DNA of 37,755 nucleotides from Prochloron sp. SulCav_FS08_3_32_3330. Its GTDB lineage: Bacteria; Cyanobacteriota; Cyanobacteriia; Cyanobacteriales; DYNF01. The notes under the pieces are model-generated. The model saw nothing but the letters and a program-made list of their open reading frames with translations, did no database searches and was not told the origin of the DNA. The stretch is from assembly GCA_020721205.1 (NCBI GenBank), contig DYNF01000037.1:1-37755 (forward strand), written 5' to 3'. A program made the position numbers and the translations under genes. Below, piece by piece: positions 15,546-23,075 of the stretch (position 1 is the stretch's first letter; every line of letters begins with the position of its first letter).

Positions 15546-15609
15546 GTAGGGTGGGTAACAAAATTAATCAAAAGATTAATTTTTGATTTTGAAGTGTTGC
15601 CCACCTTAC
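15546..15609 (+). repeat. Island hairpin repeat R5
   Basis: Left arm GTAGGGTGGGTAACA, inner stem ATTAATC/GATTAAT, right arm TGTTGCCCACCTTAC. Although the module before it is on the minus strand, the repeat keeps the same orientation as R1-R4. Confidence 0.85.
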
Positions 15610-15637
15610 AATTATTATTAGAAAAGTATGTTTTTGA

Positions 15638-15646
15638 TGATATAAT
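15638..15646 (+). promoter_or_regulatory. Extended -10 promoter after R5
   Basis: TGATATAAT, within GAAAAGTATGTTTTTGATGA, a string also found after R7 with one change. The downstream DUF433 gene starts 34 bases later. Confidence 0.6.
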
Positions 15647-15679
15647 TAATAAATATTAATAACCCAATCTTGATTGATT

Positions 15680-15970
15680 ATGTTGACACAAACTGTCTCT
15701 CATTATGTTACCCGTAATTCTGAAATTTTAGGCTCAGAGCCAATTATTACAGGTACTAGGACTTCTGTTCGTGCGATCGTTGGTCTTTGGCGTTTAGGTA
15801 TTATGCCGGAAGAAATCCTCAATCATTTACCACATTTAACTTTAGCACAAATATTTGATGCTTTAAGTTTTTATTTAGATCATCAAACGGAAATTAATGA
15901 GTATATTGAGAATAATCAAGTTCCTGATGAGTTAGTTCATCCCTGTGTTAAAGCTTTTTTAAATCAATGA
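15680..15970 (+). CDS. DUF433 antitoxin
   Basis: From the ATG at 15680 the protein has 96 residues. The segment SEPIITGTRTSVRAIVGLWR and the helix-turn-helix-like tail HLPHLTLAQIFDALSFYL are DUF433 signatures. DUF433 proteins are the antitoxins of DUF5615 PIN-like toxins. Its stop overlaps the ATG of the partner by four bases (ATGA), but that partner is cut short. Confidence 0.88.
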   Translation: MLTQTVSHYVTRNSEILGSEPIITGTRTSVRAIVGLWRLGIMPEEILNHLPHLTLAQIFDALSFYLDHQTEINEYIENNQVPDELVHPCVKAFLNQ

Positions 15971-16119
15971 AAAATTTTGCTAAACTTTACACTGATGAGG
16001 ATATGTCCGCATTAGTGGCAACATTTTTGCGTTCTCGTGGTTTGGATATTACCACTGTACCAGAACAATCAAAAATTGGTAAAGTCAGCAACAAAATTAA
16101 TCAAAAGATTAATCATTAA
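15967..16119 (+). pseudogene. DUF5615 PIN-like toxin, truncated by a repeat
   Basis: The frame starts MKNFAKLYTDEDMSALVATF and continues as DUF5615 to about residue 38 (VPEQSKIG). It then runs into repeat R6, which supplies the last dozen codons (KVSNKINQKINH) and the stop. The normal protein is about twice as long or more; the missing part includes the later acidic residues of the PIN-like site. It is very likely inactive. Confidence 0.8.
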
Positions 16120-16142
16120 TTTTGAAATGTTGCCCACCTTAC
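16079..16142 (+). repeat. Island hairpin repeat R6
   Basis: This copy starts GTAAAGTCAGCAACA rather than GTAGGGTGGGCAACA and is nearly identical to R8 over its whole length. It directly cuts the DUF5615 frame. The right arm TGTTGCCCACCTTAC is intact. Confidence 0.85.
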
Positions 16143-16164
16143 TACTTTTAATCCTAATTTAAGC

Positions 16165-16170
16165 TATAAT
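16165..16170 (+). promoter_or_regulatory. -10 promoter after R6
   Basis: TATAAT within AATCCTAATTTAAGCTATAA, a second promoter type of the island. Closely related strings lie at 17358-17383 and upstream of thiO/G at 18385-18390. Confidence 0.5.
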
Positions 16171-16215
16171 CAATTTAAAAATTAATTATTAATTACTAAT
16201 TACCCAAAAATTAAG

Positions 16216-16578
16216 ATGATCAACTTAACATTATCAAAAGCTGATTTATTTCCTAATCTTAAAGTAACACTTTTATTAGAATCACTCACATCAGGACAAT
16301 TTATCGCATCTATTCGAGAATTTCCTGACTGTCGAATACAAGCAGAAACAAAAGAAATAGCGATCGCCCAATTACAAGCTACTTTTTTAGAAAGATTGCC
16401 AAAAATCGAGGCTATTGCTTGGGAAATACCACTTCAAACAATAGAGCCACCTTGGCAGGAATATGTAGGAATTTTTCAAGATGATCCAGATTTTACTGCT
16501 GTTATGGAGTCAATTAATGCTAAAAAAAACTCAGATGATGACTCAGAAGTTGATTCTTCTTATTATTTAGAGAGGTAA
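16216..16578 (+). CDS. HicB-like antitoxin of a PIN toxin
   Basis: The 120-residue protein has a HicB-like beta-sheet part, GQFIASIREFPDCRIQAET followed by the helix KEIAIAQLQATFLERL, and an acidic C-terminal arm with PPWQEYVGIFQDDPDF that probably binds the toxin. The fold assignment is by pattern only. The PIN toxin gene follows after four bases. Confidence 0.7.
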   Translation: MINLTLSKADLFPNLKVTLLLESLTSGQFIASIREFPDCRIQAETKEIAIAQLQATFLERLPKIEAIAWEIPLQTIEPPWQEYVGIFQDDPDFTAVMESINAKKNSDDDSEVDSSYYLER

Positions 16579-16582
16579 ATAA

Positions 16583-17002
16583 GTGTTATATATTCTTGAT
16601 ACAGATTGTGTTTCTCTAATACTTTATAATCATCCTCAAATAGTAGCTAAAGCGAAAAATAATCAAATTGCAATTACAATTATTACAGTTCAAGAATTAT
16701 TTAATGGTTGGATTGGAAGAATTAACGATCCATCTCAAATCAATAACCTTAATCCACTTTATTCAAAACTTTGGATAACAGTAAAATATATTCAAACAAT
16801 TGATGTTTTAAATTTGACAAATGAAGCTGAACTTTGTTTAAAAAATTTATTAAAAAATAATCCTCCTCTAAGAAAAAATCGTCTGCAAAAAGATTTAAGA
16901 ATTGGGGCTATTGCGTTATCTCTTGGTGCTACAATTGTTACTCGTAATCAAAGAGATTTTAGTCAAATTCCCGGACTTTTGATTGAAGATTGGACTATTT
17001 AG
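16583..17002 (+). CDS. vapC: PIN-domain ribonuclease toxin (VapC type)
   Basis: The start is GTG (LYILDTDCVSLI follows) with AGAGG upstream. The 139-residue protein keeps the acidic residues of the PIN site: D6 in LDTD, E in VQELFNGW, D in KDLRIGAIAL, and the RNQRDF end. It closes with LLIEDWTI, the same last residues as the fusion gene at 17143. Repeat R7 starts seven bases after its stop codon. Confidence 0.9.
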   Translation: MLYILDTDCVSLILYNHPQIVAKAKNNQIAITIITVQELFNGWIGRINDPSQINNLNPLYSKLWITVKYIQTIDVLNLTNEAELCLKNLLKNNPPLRKNRLQKDLRIGAIALSLGATIVTRNQRDFSQIPGLLIEDWTI

Positions 17003-17008
17003 TAGTTT

Positions 17009-17072
17009 GTAGAGAGAGGCACAAAATTAATCAAAAGATTAATCTTTGATTTTTAAGTGTTGCTCACCTTAC
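17009..17072 (+). repeat. Island hairpin repeat R7
   Basis: The left arm is diverged (GTAGAGAGAGGCACA), the right arm is TGTTGCTCACCTTAC. It is followed by the same promoter block as R5. Confidence 0.85.
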
Positions 17073-17097
17073 AATTATTAGAAAAGTATGTTTTTGA

Positions 17098-17106
17098 TGG
17101 TATAAT
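17098..17106 (+). promoter_or_regulatory. Extended -10 promoter after R7
   Basis: TGGTATAAT, in a block that matches the one after R5 over more than 30 bases. The fusion gene starts 37 bases downstream. Confidence 0.6.
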
Positions 17107-17142
17107 TAATATATATTAATAACTAATTTAAGGAAAATAACA

Positions 17143-17349
17143 ATGACAATTAATATTATAGAAACAAGACTTTCCGCAGTGGAAGAAGCGATCACTCAAT
17201 TACAAAAACAAGTAGCTACCCATCAAATTAATTGGCTAGAACAAATTACAGGCTCTTTTGAAAATGAACCAGCTTTTGAGGAGGTACTTGCTTATGGAAA
17301 AGCTATTCGTCAGGGAAATGAATCAATTATCGAAGATTGGACAATTTAA
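17143..17349 (+). pseudogene. Antitoxin fused to the last residues of a PIN toxin
   Basis: The 68-residue frame starts as a coiled-coil antitoxin (TRLSAVEEAITQLQKQVATH, then WLEQITGSFENEPAFEEVLA) but ends ESIIEDWTI. These last residues, IEDWTI, are the C-terminus of the PIN toxin at 16583-17002. The simplest reading is a deletion that joined the antitoxin tail to the final codons of its own toxin and removed the toxin body. The antitoxin part might still be made. Confidence 0.7.
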
Positions 17350-17518
17350 GTTATTAAATTTTAATCCTAATTTAAGGTATAATCATAATAAATATTACAA
17401 TATTGGGATTAATTATGACGATCAAAGAACAGTCTGTTTGCTCACCGTTTAATAGTTACAAAATCATTAAATTATGATATAATCAAGATAAGTTTCAATT
17501 TTAATAAATGTAATAACA
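17350..17518 (+). other. Scar of a lost module, with promoters
   Basis: The segment starts with a promoter block like that after R6 (TATAAT at 17378-17383), then an ATG with MTIKEQ codons (17415), which soon runs into TGTTTGCTCACCGTTTAATA. That string resembles the right arm of the island repeat (TGTTGCTCACCTTACAATTA). A further extended -10, TGATATAAT at 17475-17483, serves the next module. Confidence 0.55.
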
Positions 17519-17749
17519 ATGCTGACAACTAATATTAACAATAAAAAACAATATTTAACAGACGAACAAGATAATAAAATTGCAGTAGTAATTGACATTG
17601 ATAGCTATCAGCAATTTTTAAAAGAACCGTCTAAATTAACAGAGTCGGAAACAAAATTAGAAGAACTATTAGAATTTGCTGGAACTTGGCAAGGAGATGA
17701 TTTAGCAGAATGTTTAGATTTAGTTTATCAAAGTCGTTCTCGTTTTTAA
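17519..17749 (+). CDS. Phd-like antitoxin
   Basis: The 76-residue protein reads NKKQYLTDEQDNKIAVVIDI, then DSYQQFLKEPSKL, then an acidic tail with ELLEFAGTWQGDDLAECLDL. The LTDE..KIAVVI..YQQFL pattern is that of Phd/YefM-related antitoxins that partner PIN toxins. The toxin follows after three bases. Confidence 0.75.
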   Translation: MLTTNINNKKQYLTDEQDNKIAVVIDIDSYQQFLKEPSKLTESETKLEELLEFAGTWQGDDLAECLDLVYQSRSRF

Positions 17750-17752
17750 ATT

Positions 17753-18196
17753 ATGTATTTATTAGACACTAATCATTGTAGTTTGATTTTACAAGGTGAT
17801 TCTAATTTACTTACCCAGTTACAAGTCAAAGTTAATGCTAGTGTTGCTATATCTAGTATTGTGGCAGGTGAATTATTATTTATGGCACAAAAATCCGAAC
17901 AAAAAATTAATAATTTAATCCAAGTAAGAGCTTTTTTAAACAAGATTAGAATTTATCCAGTTAACTTAGAAATTGCTGAAATTTATGGAGAATTTAAAAC
18001 AGAATTAATCAATAAATTTGGGGCAAAAGATAAACAAAAACGTCGTAAAATGAAAATAGAACAACTTGGGTTTAGTGATCATGATGTTTGGATTGCTTCA
18101 ACAGCAATTTATTATTCTTTGATCGTTGTTTCTTGTGATAGTGATTTCCAGAGGATGAGACAGGTAAAAATATTTGATTTAGAATCATGGATTTAG
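17753..18196 (+). CDS. vapC: PIN-domain ribonuclease toxin (VapC type)
   Basis: The 147-residue PIN protein has D5 in LLDTNHCS, E in IVAGELLFMA, D in FSDHDVWIASTA and D in VSCDSDF, so the active site looks whole. Its stop codon touches the first base of repeat R8. This is the last module of the array. Confidence 0.92.
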   Translation: MYLLDTNHCSLILQGDSNLLTQLQVKVNASVAISSIVAGELLFMAQKSEQKINNLIQVRAFLNKIRIYPVNLEIAEIYGEFKTELINKFGAKDKQKRRKMKIEQLGFSDHDVWIASTAIYYSLIVVSCDSDFQRMRQVKIFDLESWI

Positions 18197-18259
18197 TAAA
18201 GTCAGCAACAAAATTAATCAAAAGATTAATCATTAATTTTGAAATATTGTCCACCTTAC
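18196..18259 (+). repeat. Island hairpin repeat R8
   Basis: Nearly identical to R6 (GTAAAGTCAGCAACA... start), with two changes in the right arm. It begins at the last base of the vapC stop codon. It closes the array. Confidence 0.85.
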
Positions 18260-18384
18260 AAATTTTTTAATCCGAATTTAAAATAGAACAAAACTAACTT
18301 TAATATTTGCTTTATTCACTTTAATTATTAGAGAATTTGTTAAAATTCTTATCATTGATCAAGTTTTTGATCGGTCATTTAAGC

Positions 18385-18390
18385 TATAAT
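18385..18390 (+). promoter_or_regulatory. -10 promoter of thiO/G
   Basis: TATAAT within CATTTAAGCTATAATGA, 31 bases before the start codon. No TPP riboswitch is visible in the leader. Confidence 0.5.
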
Positions 18391-18421
18391 GAAAAATTGA
18401 TCTTCAAGGAATAAATCAGCA

Positions 18422-20359
18422 ATGAATCAAAATCAAAGTGAAATTATTGTGATCGGTGGGGGTATTATTGGACTGGCGATCGCTGTGGAGCTTCAGTTAC
18501 GAGGCACGAGTGTCACCCTCCTGAGTCGAAATTTTCAAGATGCGGCGGCACTGGCGGCGGCGGGAATGTTAGCTCCCAATGCTGAACAATTGACCTCCCA
18601 ACCTCTGTTAGAATTATGTTTAAAATCTCTACATTTATATTCTGATTGGATTGGTAAAATTGAAGAATTAAGCGGTTTAAAAACGGGTTATCTTCCTACA
18701 GGTATAATTGCTCCTATTTACTCAAAACATAATCTTAATAATTCTCTATCTCAAGGACAATGGTTAGATAAAAATAATCTTAATTTTTATCAACCGGATT
18801 TAGGAGAAGACGTGATCGGCGGTTGGTGGTATCCTGAAGATGGTCAGGTGGATACTCTGCTTTTAAGTAAGGCTTTATTACAAACGGCTCAATCTTTAGG
18901 AGTTAATGTTAAAGAGGGTGTTTCTGTTCAAACTTTGGCACAAAATAAGGGTAAAATTACCGCAATTCAGACTAATCAAGGCATATTTTCCGCACAAAAA
19001 TATGTTTTAGCTACGGGGGCATGGTCTCATCAATTATTACCGATTCCTGTACATCCTGTTAAAGGGCAAATGTTAGCTTTACAAATGCCGAAAATCAATG
19101 GTCAATATCCTCTGAAAAGGGTGATTTATGGTGAACAAACTTATTTAGTACCCCGTCAAACGGGACAGTTAATCATTGGTGCAACGACGGAAAATGTGGG
19201 TTTTGAGCCTCATAATACTTCTGAGGGAGTACAAACTTTATTAAATCGAGCAATTAGACTATATCCTCAGTTAAAAGACTGGAAAATTGAGCGTTTTTGG
19301 TCTGGTTATCGTCCGGGAACTCCTGATGAATTACCAATTTTAGGACAAGGTTTTGCTGATAATTTAACTTTGGCAACGGGTCATTATCGTAATGGAATTT
19401 TACTTGCTCCTGTAACATCCTCTTTATTAGCTGATCAAATTTTACAAAATAAAACTGATTCTTTACTTAATAATTTTACTTTTGAACGCTTCTTAAACTT
19501 AAATAAAACTATGAATTTAACAATTACTAACCCTATTTCAACGAATAATCCTGATATTATTGCCGATCCTAAACCCTTAATTATTGGGGGTAAACAATTT
19601 AACTCTCGTTTAATGACAGGGACGGGTAAATATCCCAATATGAAAGTGATGCAAGATACTGTGATCAGTTGCGGTTGCGAAATTGTGACGGTAGCGGTGC
19701 GTCGGGTACAAACGAACGCTCCCGGACATGAGGGACTTGCTGAGGCTTTAGACTGGAGTAAAATTTGGATGTTACCTAATACTGCCGGATGTAAAACAGC
19801 CGAGGAAGCTATCAGGGTGGCACGTTTAGGGCGTGAAATGGCGAAATTATTAGGACAAGAGGATAATAATTTTATTAAATTAGAGGTTATACCGGATAGT
19901 AAATATTTATTACCAGATCCCATTGGTACGTTAGAAGCGGCAGAAAAACTCGTAAAAGAAGGTTTTGTGGTTTTACCCTACATAAACGCTGATCCTCTTT
20001 TAGCAAAGCGTTTAGAGGAGGTAGGTTGTGCGACGGTGATGCCTTTGGGGTCTCCGATTGGCTCTGGACAAGGGATACAAACCTCAGCTAATATTCGCAT
20101 TATTATTGAACAAGCAAAAATTCCCGTGGTCGTTGATGCGGGGATTGGCACACCCTCAGAAGCCTCATTAGCGATGGAAATGGGGGCAGATGCTTTACTG
20201 GTTAATAGTGCGATCGCCATGGCAAAAAACCCTGTCGCAATGGGTAAAGCGATGAAACTAGCAACAGAAGCGGGGCGTTTAGGTTATTTAGCAGGGCGTA
20301 TTCCGGTTAAAGAATATGCAGATGCTAGTTCACCTTTAACGGGAATTATTAATAGTTAA
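18422..20359 (+). CDS. thiO/thiG: ThiO-ThiG fusion: glycine oxidase and thiazole synthase
   Basis: The 645-residue protein joins two enzymes of thiazole synthesis. Residues 1 to about 350 are a FAD-dependent glycine oxidase ([15 protein letters not shown] dinucleotide site, [21 protein letters not shown]), making the glycine imine. From about 380 on it is ThiG ([20 protein letters not shown], then the active lysine in FIKLEVIPD, and [20 protein letters not shown]), forming the thiazole ring. The fusion is known in cyanobacteria. A likely gain is channelling of the unstable imine. Confidence 0.97.
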   Translation: MNQNQSEIIVIGGGIIGLAIAVELQLRGTSVTLLSRNFQDAAALAAAGMLAPNAEQLTSQPLLELCLKSLHLYSDWIGKIEELSGLKTGYLPTGIIAPIYSKHNLNNSLSQGQWLDKNNLNFYQPDLGEDVIGGWWYPEDGQVDTLLLSKALLQTAQSLGVNVKEGVSVQTLAQNKGKITAIQTNQGIFSAQKYVLATGAWSHQLLPIPVHPVKGQMLALQMPKINGQYPLKRVIYGEQTYLVPRQTGQLIIGATTENVGFEPHNTSEGVQTLLNRAIRLYPQLKDWKIERFWSGYRPGTPDELPILGQGFADNLTLATGHYRNGILLAPVTSSLLADQILQNKTDSLLNNFTFERFLNLNKTMNLTITNPISTNNPDIIADPKPLIIGGKQFNSRLMTGTGKYPNMKVMQDTVISCGCEIVTVAVRRVQTNAPGHEGLAEALDWSKIWMLPNTAGCKTAEEAIRVARLGREMAKLLGQEDNNFIKLEVIPDSKYLLPDPIGTLEAAEKLVKEGFVVLPYINADPLLAKRLEEVGCATVMPLGSPIGSGQGIQTSANIRIIIEQAKIPVVVDAGIGTPSEASLAMEMGADALLVNSAIAMAKNPVAMGKAMKLATEAGRLGYLAGRIPVKEYADASSPLTGIINS

Positions 20360-20401
20360 TCTTGATAAATCTTAGTTAAAGAGATAAAAAATGTATCAAT
20401 T

Positions 20402-20653
20402 ATGAAAACAATAAATTTATCTAATCTTGATCTTAATATTAGCAGTTTTATTGAACAAGCAAAACAAGAAGATTTATTACTTAAATTAAATGATGGTAGT
20501 GAATTTATGTTGTGTATTGTTGATGATTTTGATTTAGAAATTATCCAAACTCGTAAAAATGAAAAGTTAATGCAATATTTAGATCAATTATCTGAAGAAG
20601 AAGCGGTTTTTTCTTTAGATGATGTAAAAAAAGAGTTAGGTTTAGATGAATAA
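20402..20653 (+). CDS. Orphan antitoxin-like protein
   Basis: The 83-residue protein starts MKTINLSNLDLNISSFIEQA and goes on with LLLKLNDGSEFMLCIVDDFD and an acidic end (SLDDVKKELGLDE). This type is frequent in cyanobacterial toxin-antitoxin loci as an antitoxin, often without a neighbouring toxin. None is adjacent here: the next gene is DUF4926. Confidence 0.65.
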   Translation: MKTINLSNLDLNISSFIEQAKQEDLLLKLNDGSEFMLCIVDDFDLEIIQTRKNEKLMQYLDQLSEEEAVFSLDDVKKELGLDE

Positions 20654-20703
20654 ATTTAATAACAAGATTTGTGACATTATTTCCTTATTTTGGGGGTTAA
20701 ATT

Positions 20704-20937
20704 ATGAAATTTAATTTATTTACTCAAGTCCGTTTAAATCAAGATTTACCTGAATATAATTTAAAAAGAGGTGAAATTGCTACAATTGTTGAATATTATC
20801 ATCATCCTGAAGGGGAAGATGGTTATAGTTTAGAAGGTTTAATTCCTTTAGATACGGTGGAAGTTTGGGAATCACAAATTGAGTTAATTTGTAATGAAAT
20901 TAAGGAAAAACTAATTAAAGAGGTGAATTTATGTTAG
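20704..20937 (+). CDS. DUF4926 protein
   Basis: The 77-residue protein matches DUF4926: FTQVRLNQDLPEYNLKRGEI, then ATIVEYYHHPEGEDGYSLEG and a conserved tryptophan-containing end. DUF4926 usually sits beside DUF6883-like proteins in module pairs of unproven function; no such partner is here. Its stop overlaps the next antitoxin gene by seven bases. Confidence 0.85.
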   Translation: MKFNLFTQVRLNQDLPEYNLKRGEIATIVEYYHHPEGEDGYSLEGLIPLDTVEVWESQIELICNEIKEKLIKEVNLC

Positions 20938-21146
20938 TTAAAGGAATAAAAAAAGGTAACACAATTGAATTATTAGAAAAGATTGATCTTCCTGATAATC
21001 AAGAAGTATTAATTGAAATAAAAGAAACTGATGATTTTTGGTCAGCTTTACAAGACTTTAGAAAAAGGGTAGATTTAGAATCTCTTGATGATGATTCTTT
21101 TGACAATTTACGAGATAAATCAACAGGGAGAGATGTTATTTTATGA
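20931..21146 (+). CDS. VapB-like antitoxin
   Basis: The 71-residue protein has a short beta-rich N-terminus (VKGIKKGNTIELLEKIDLPD) like the DUF104/AF2212 antitoxin group and an acidic C-terminal part (FRKRVDLESLDDDSFDNLRD) that fits VapB toxin-binding tails. Its stop overlaps the toxin ATG by four bases. Confidence 0.75.
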   Translation: MLVKGIKKGNTIELLEKIDLPDNQEVLIEIKETDDFWSALQDFRKRVDLESLDDDSFDNLRDKSTGRDVIL

Positions 21147-21349
21147 CTATAAAATATTTACTAGATACGAATATTTTATCAGAAGCTAAACGTCCTCAAC
21201 CTAATCAAAAGGTAATGGAAAATTTACATTTATCTAAACAAGAAATCTCAACTATTGCTGTGACTAATAATTTAATATTAGTTACTAATAATGTTAATGA
21301 TTTTATTAATTTTGATGGTTTAATTATTGAAAATTGGTTTGAAAAATAA
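21143..21349 (+). pseudogene. vapC: VapC toxin with internal deletion
   Basis: The 68-residue frame starts as a PIN toxin (YLLDTNILSEAKRPQPNQKV) and ends as one (VTNNLILVTNNVNDF, then IENWF), but the middle of about 60 residues is missing, including the glutamate and the third aspartate of the site. The junction STIA/VTNN falls where intact proteins have similar words (ISTIA and a later IAAIA-like stretch), which suggests recombination at microhomology. It should be inactive. Confidence 0.8.
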
Positions 21350-21385
21350 TATTTATTCTTTATTTATCTATTTTTGATTAAAAAA

Positions 21386-21976
21386 ATGAAATTACAAAAA
21401 ACGACTTTAATTTTATTCGTAACTGCCCTATTTTTAGGGGGATTTGTTTATCTTTATGAAATCAAAGGTAAGGAAAAACAAGCACTGATTGAGGCAAAAT
21501 CTCAAAAAATCTTTAATTTTACTGAAACTGAGATTAAAAGTTTTAAAATTGAAAGAGAAAAGGAAATTTTAGAGTTTGAAAAAACTACAGATGAATTATT
21601 ACCTTGGTCTATGATTAAACCTGATAAAATTAAAGCTGAAGCTGGGGCAATTTCCTTTTTAATTAATCCTTTAGTGGGGGAAGATATTAAAAGTTCTTTT
21701 CGCATTTCTGCTAAGGAAAAAGCTGATTATGGTTTAGATAAACCGATTGCTAAATTAACGATAATTCTTAAAAATAATGAAACTCATCAATTAATTTTCG
21801 GAAAACCTAATTTTGATGAACAGTTTATTTATACTTTAATTGATCCGGTGGAAACTTCAGAATTAACGATTAATTTATTACCTATTTCTTTAAAATATGC
21901 TGTGGAAAGACCTTTAAAAGAATGGAAAAAACAGGAGGATCAAGATGATCAAAATTCAGAAACTAATCAAGACTAA
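21386..21976 (+). CDS. DUF4340 membrane-anchored protein
   Basis: From the ATG at 21386 the protein has 196 residues. One N-terminal membrane segment (TTLILFVTALFLGGFVYLY) is followed by a periplasmic-side domain with GLDKPIAKLTIILKNNETHQ and LIFGKPNFDEQFIYTLID, the DUF4340 pattern. DUF4340 proteins are often linked to gliding or ABC-type envelope systems; the role here is unknown. It is the first of three envelope genes in a row. Confidence 0.85.
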   Translation: MKLQKTTLILFVTALFLGGFVYLYEIKGKEKQALIEAKSQKIFNFTETEIKSFKIEREKEILEFEKTTDELLPWSMIKPDKIKAEAGAISFLINPLVGEDIKSSFRISAKEKADYGLDKPIAKLTIILKNNETHQLIFGKPNFDEQFIYTLIDPVETSELTINLLPISLKYAVERPLKEWKKQEDQDDQNSETNQD

Positions 21977-21990
21977 CTAATCAATAATAA

Positions 21991-22677
21991 GTGAATTATT
22001 TTAGGCTATTTTTAACTAAAAAAAGATATCAAATTATTTTTTTGATGTCCCTTATTACTATGATTTTTATTTCCTATAGTTTAATTCGTTTAAAAGAATA
22101 TAAAGAAAATATTAATAATTTTCAATATATTAAAACGGTAGATTATAATTTATTTAAGTCAGGAGATATTATTTTTAGACGGGGACAAGGTATCTTAGGT
22201 CAAGCTTTATTTCAAGTTGATAAAACTTCCGAATATTCTCATGTTGGTATTATTAAAATGATTAATAATCGTCCTTTTGTGATTCATGCTTCCACAGGAG
22301 AAAATTTTGGTCAAGATGCTATTGTGATTATCGAAGATTTAGAAACTTTTTTAAAAACAGAATTGACTCAGGCGATCTCAATTTACCGTTTAAAAAATAT
22401 TGATGATATAATAGGAAGTAAAGTGGCGAATATTGCGGATCAATATGCACAAAAAAAGATTCCTTTTGATTCAGAATTTAATCTTAAAACAAAAGATCGT
22501 CTTTATTGTACAGAATTAGTCTGGAGAGCCTATTTAGCCATAGAAATTGACTTAGTAGATAGTGAATTTTCTCATTTATCTATTCCCCTTGGTCAAGATG
22601 AATATCTGTTACCTAGTGGATTATTAAATAGTCATTATCTTTACCAAATTTATCAACTTGAATTAAAGGAAAATTAA
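21991..22677 (+). CDS. YiiX-like permuted papain-fold hydrolase, membrane anchored
   Basis: The start is GTG at 21991. The 228-residue protein has one N-terminal membrane segment (IIFLMSLITMIFISYSLI) and a permuted NlpC/P60-like domain: FKSGDIIFRRG, the catalytic histidine region EYSHVGIIK, and the cysteine in RLYCTELVWRAY. YiiX-type proteins are predicted amidases or thiol hydrolases of the envelope. Three bases separate it from the lipoprotein gene after it. Confidence 0.85.
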   Translation: MNYFRLFLTKKRYQIIFLMSLITMIFISYSLIRLKEYKENINNFQYIKTVDYNLFKSGDIIFRRGQGILGQALFQVDKTSEYSHVGIIKMINNRPFVIHASTGENFGQDAIVIIEDLETFLKTELTQAISIYRLKNIDDIIGSKVANIADQYAQKKIPFDSEFNLKTKDRLYCTELVWRAYLAIEIDLVDSEFSHLSIPLGQDEYLLPSGLLNSHYLYQIYQLELKEN

Positions 22678-22679
22678 TT

Positions 22680-23069
22680 ATGAAACGCAGACATTTTCTT
22701 ACTTTAACATTATTAACAGCTTCATCAATTGTTGTTTCTAGTTGTTTTAAATCAGGTCCCGGAAAAACAGTAGAAAAATTCCATCGTGCTTTGGAAAAAG
22801 GTGAAATTGAAAATGCTAAAATGTTAATTTCTTCCTCGGCAGAAAGCACTTTACCCGATGATAAAATGAATTTATTAATGAATGAAGCTGTTAAACAAAT
22901 GAAAGCAAAACAGGGGATTAAATCTTTTAAAATAGATAAGGAAGAAATTACTGGAGAAACAGCTACAGTTAGTTATACAATTGAATATGGGGATGCTACA
23001 GTGGAAAGTGATGTAGCTGAGTTAATTCAAGAAAATGGAGAATGGAAACTTAGTCCGACGGGGAAATAG
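22680..23069 (+). CDS. DUF4878 lipoprotein
   Basis: The 129-residue protein has a lipoprotein signal: MKRRHFLTLTLLTASSIVVS, then SC with the cysteine as the lipid site. The mature part (KTVEKFHRALEKGEIENAKM, ATVSYTIEYGD, ENGEWKLSP) is a DUF4878/NTF2-like domain. It closes the DUF4340-YiiX-DUF4878 group, ahead of a hairpin terminator. Confidence 0.85.
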   Translation: MKRRHFLTLTLLTASSIVVSSCFKSGPGKTVEKFHRALEKGEIENAKMLISSSAESTLPDDKMNLLMNEAVKQMKAKQGIKSFKIDKEEITGETATVSYTIEYGDATVESDVAELIQENGEWKLSPTGK

Positions 23070-23075
23070 AAATTC

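Noticed and set aside
17258-17452. 64-codon frame overlapping the antitoxin-toxin fusion
   Set aside because: It is an out-of-frame shadow that crosses the promoter block and the lost-module scar.
12831-18259. CRISPR array
   Set aside because: The repeats are 64-65 bp and the intervals of about 470-1100 bp hold genes. There are no cas genes.
12831-18259. Integron with attC sites
   Set aside because: The arms do not carry the RYYYAAC/GTTRRRY core words and no integrase gene is in the window. The likeness is only in layout.
18260-18421. TPP riboswitch in front of thiO/G
   Set aside because: The conserved CUGAGA and related TPP-binding words are absent from this short leader.
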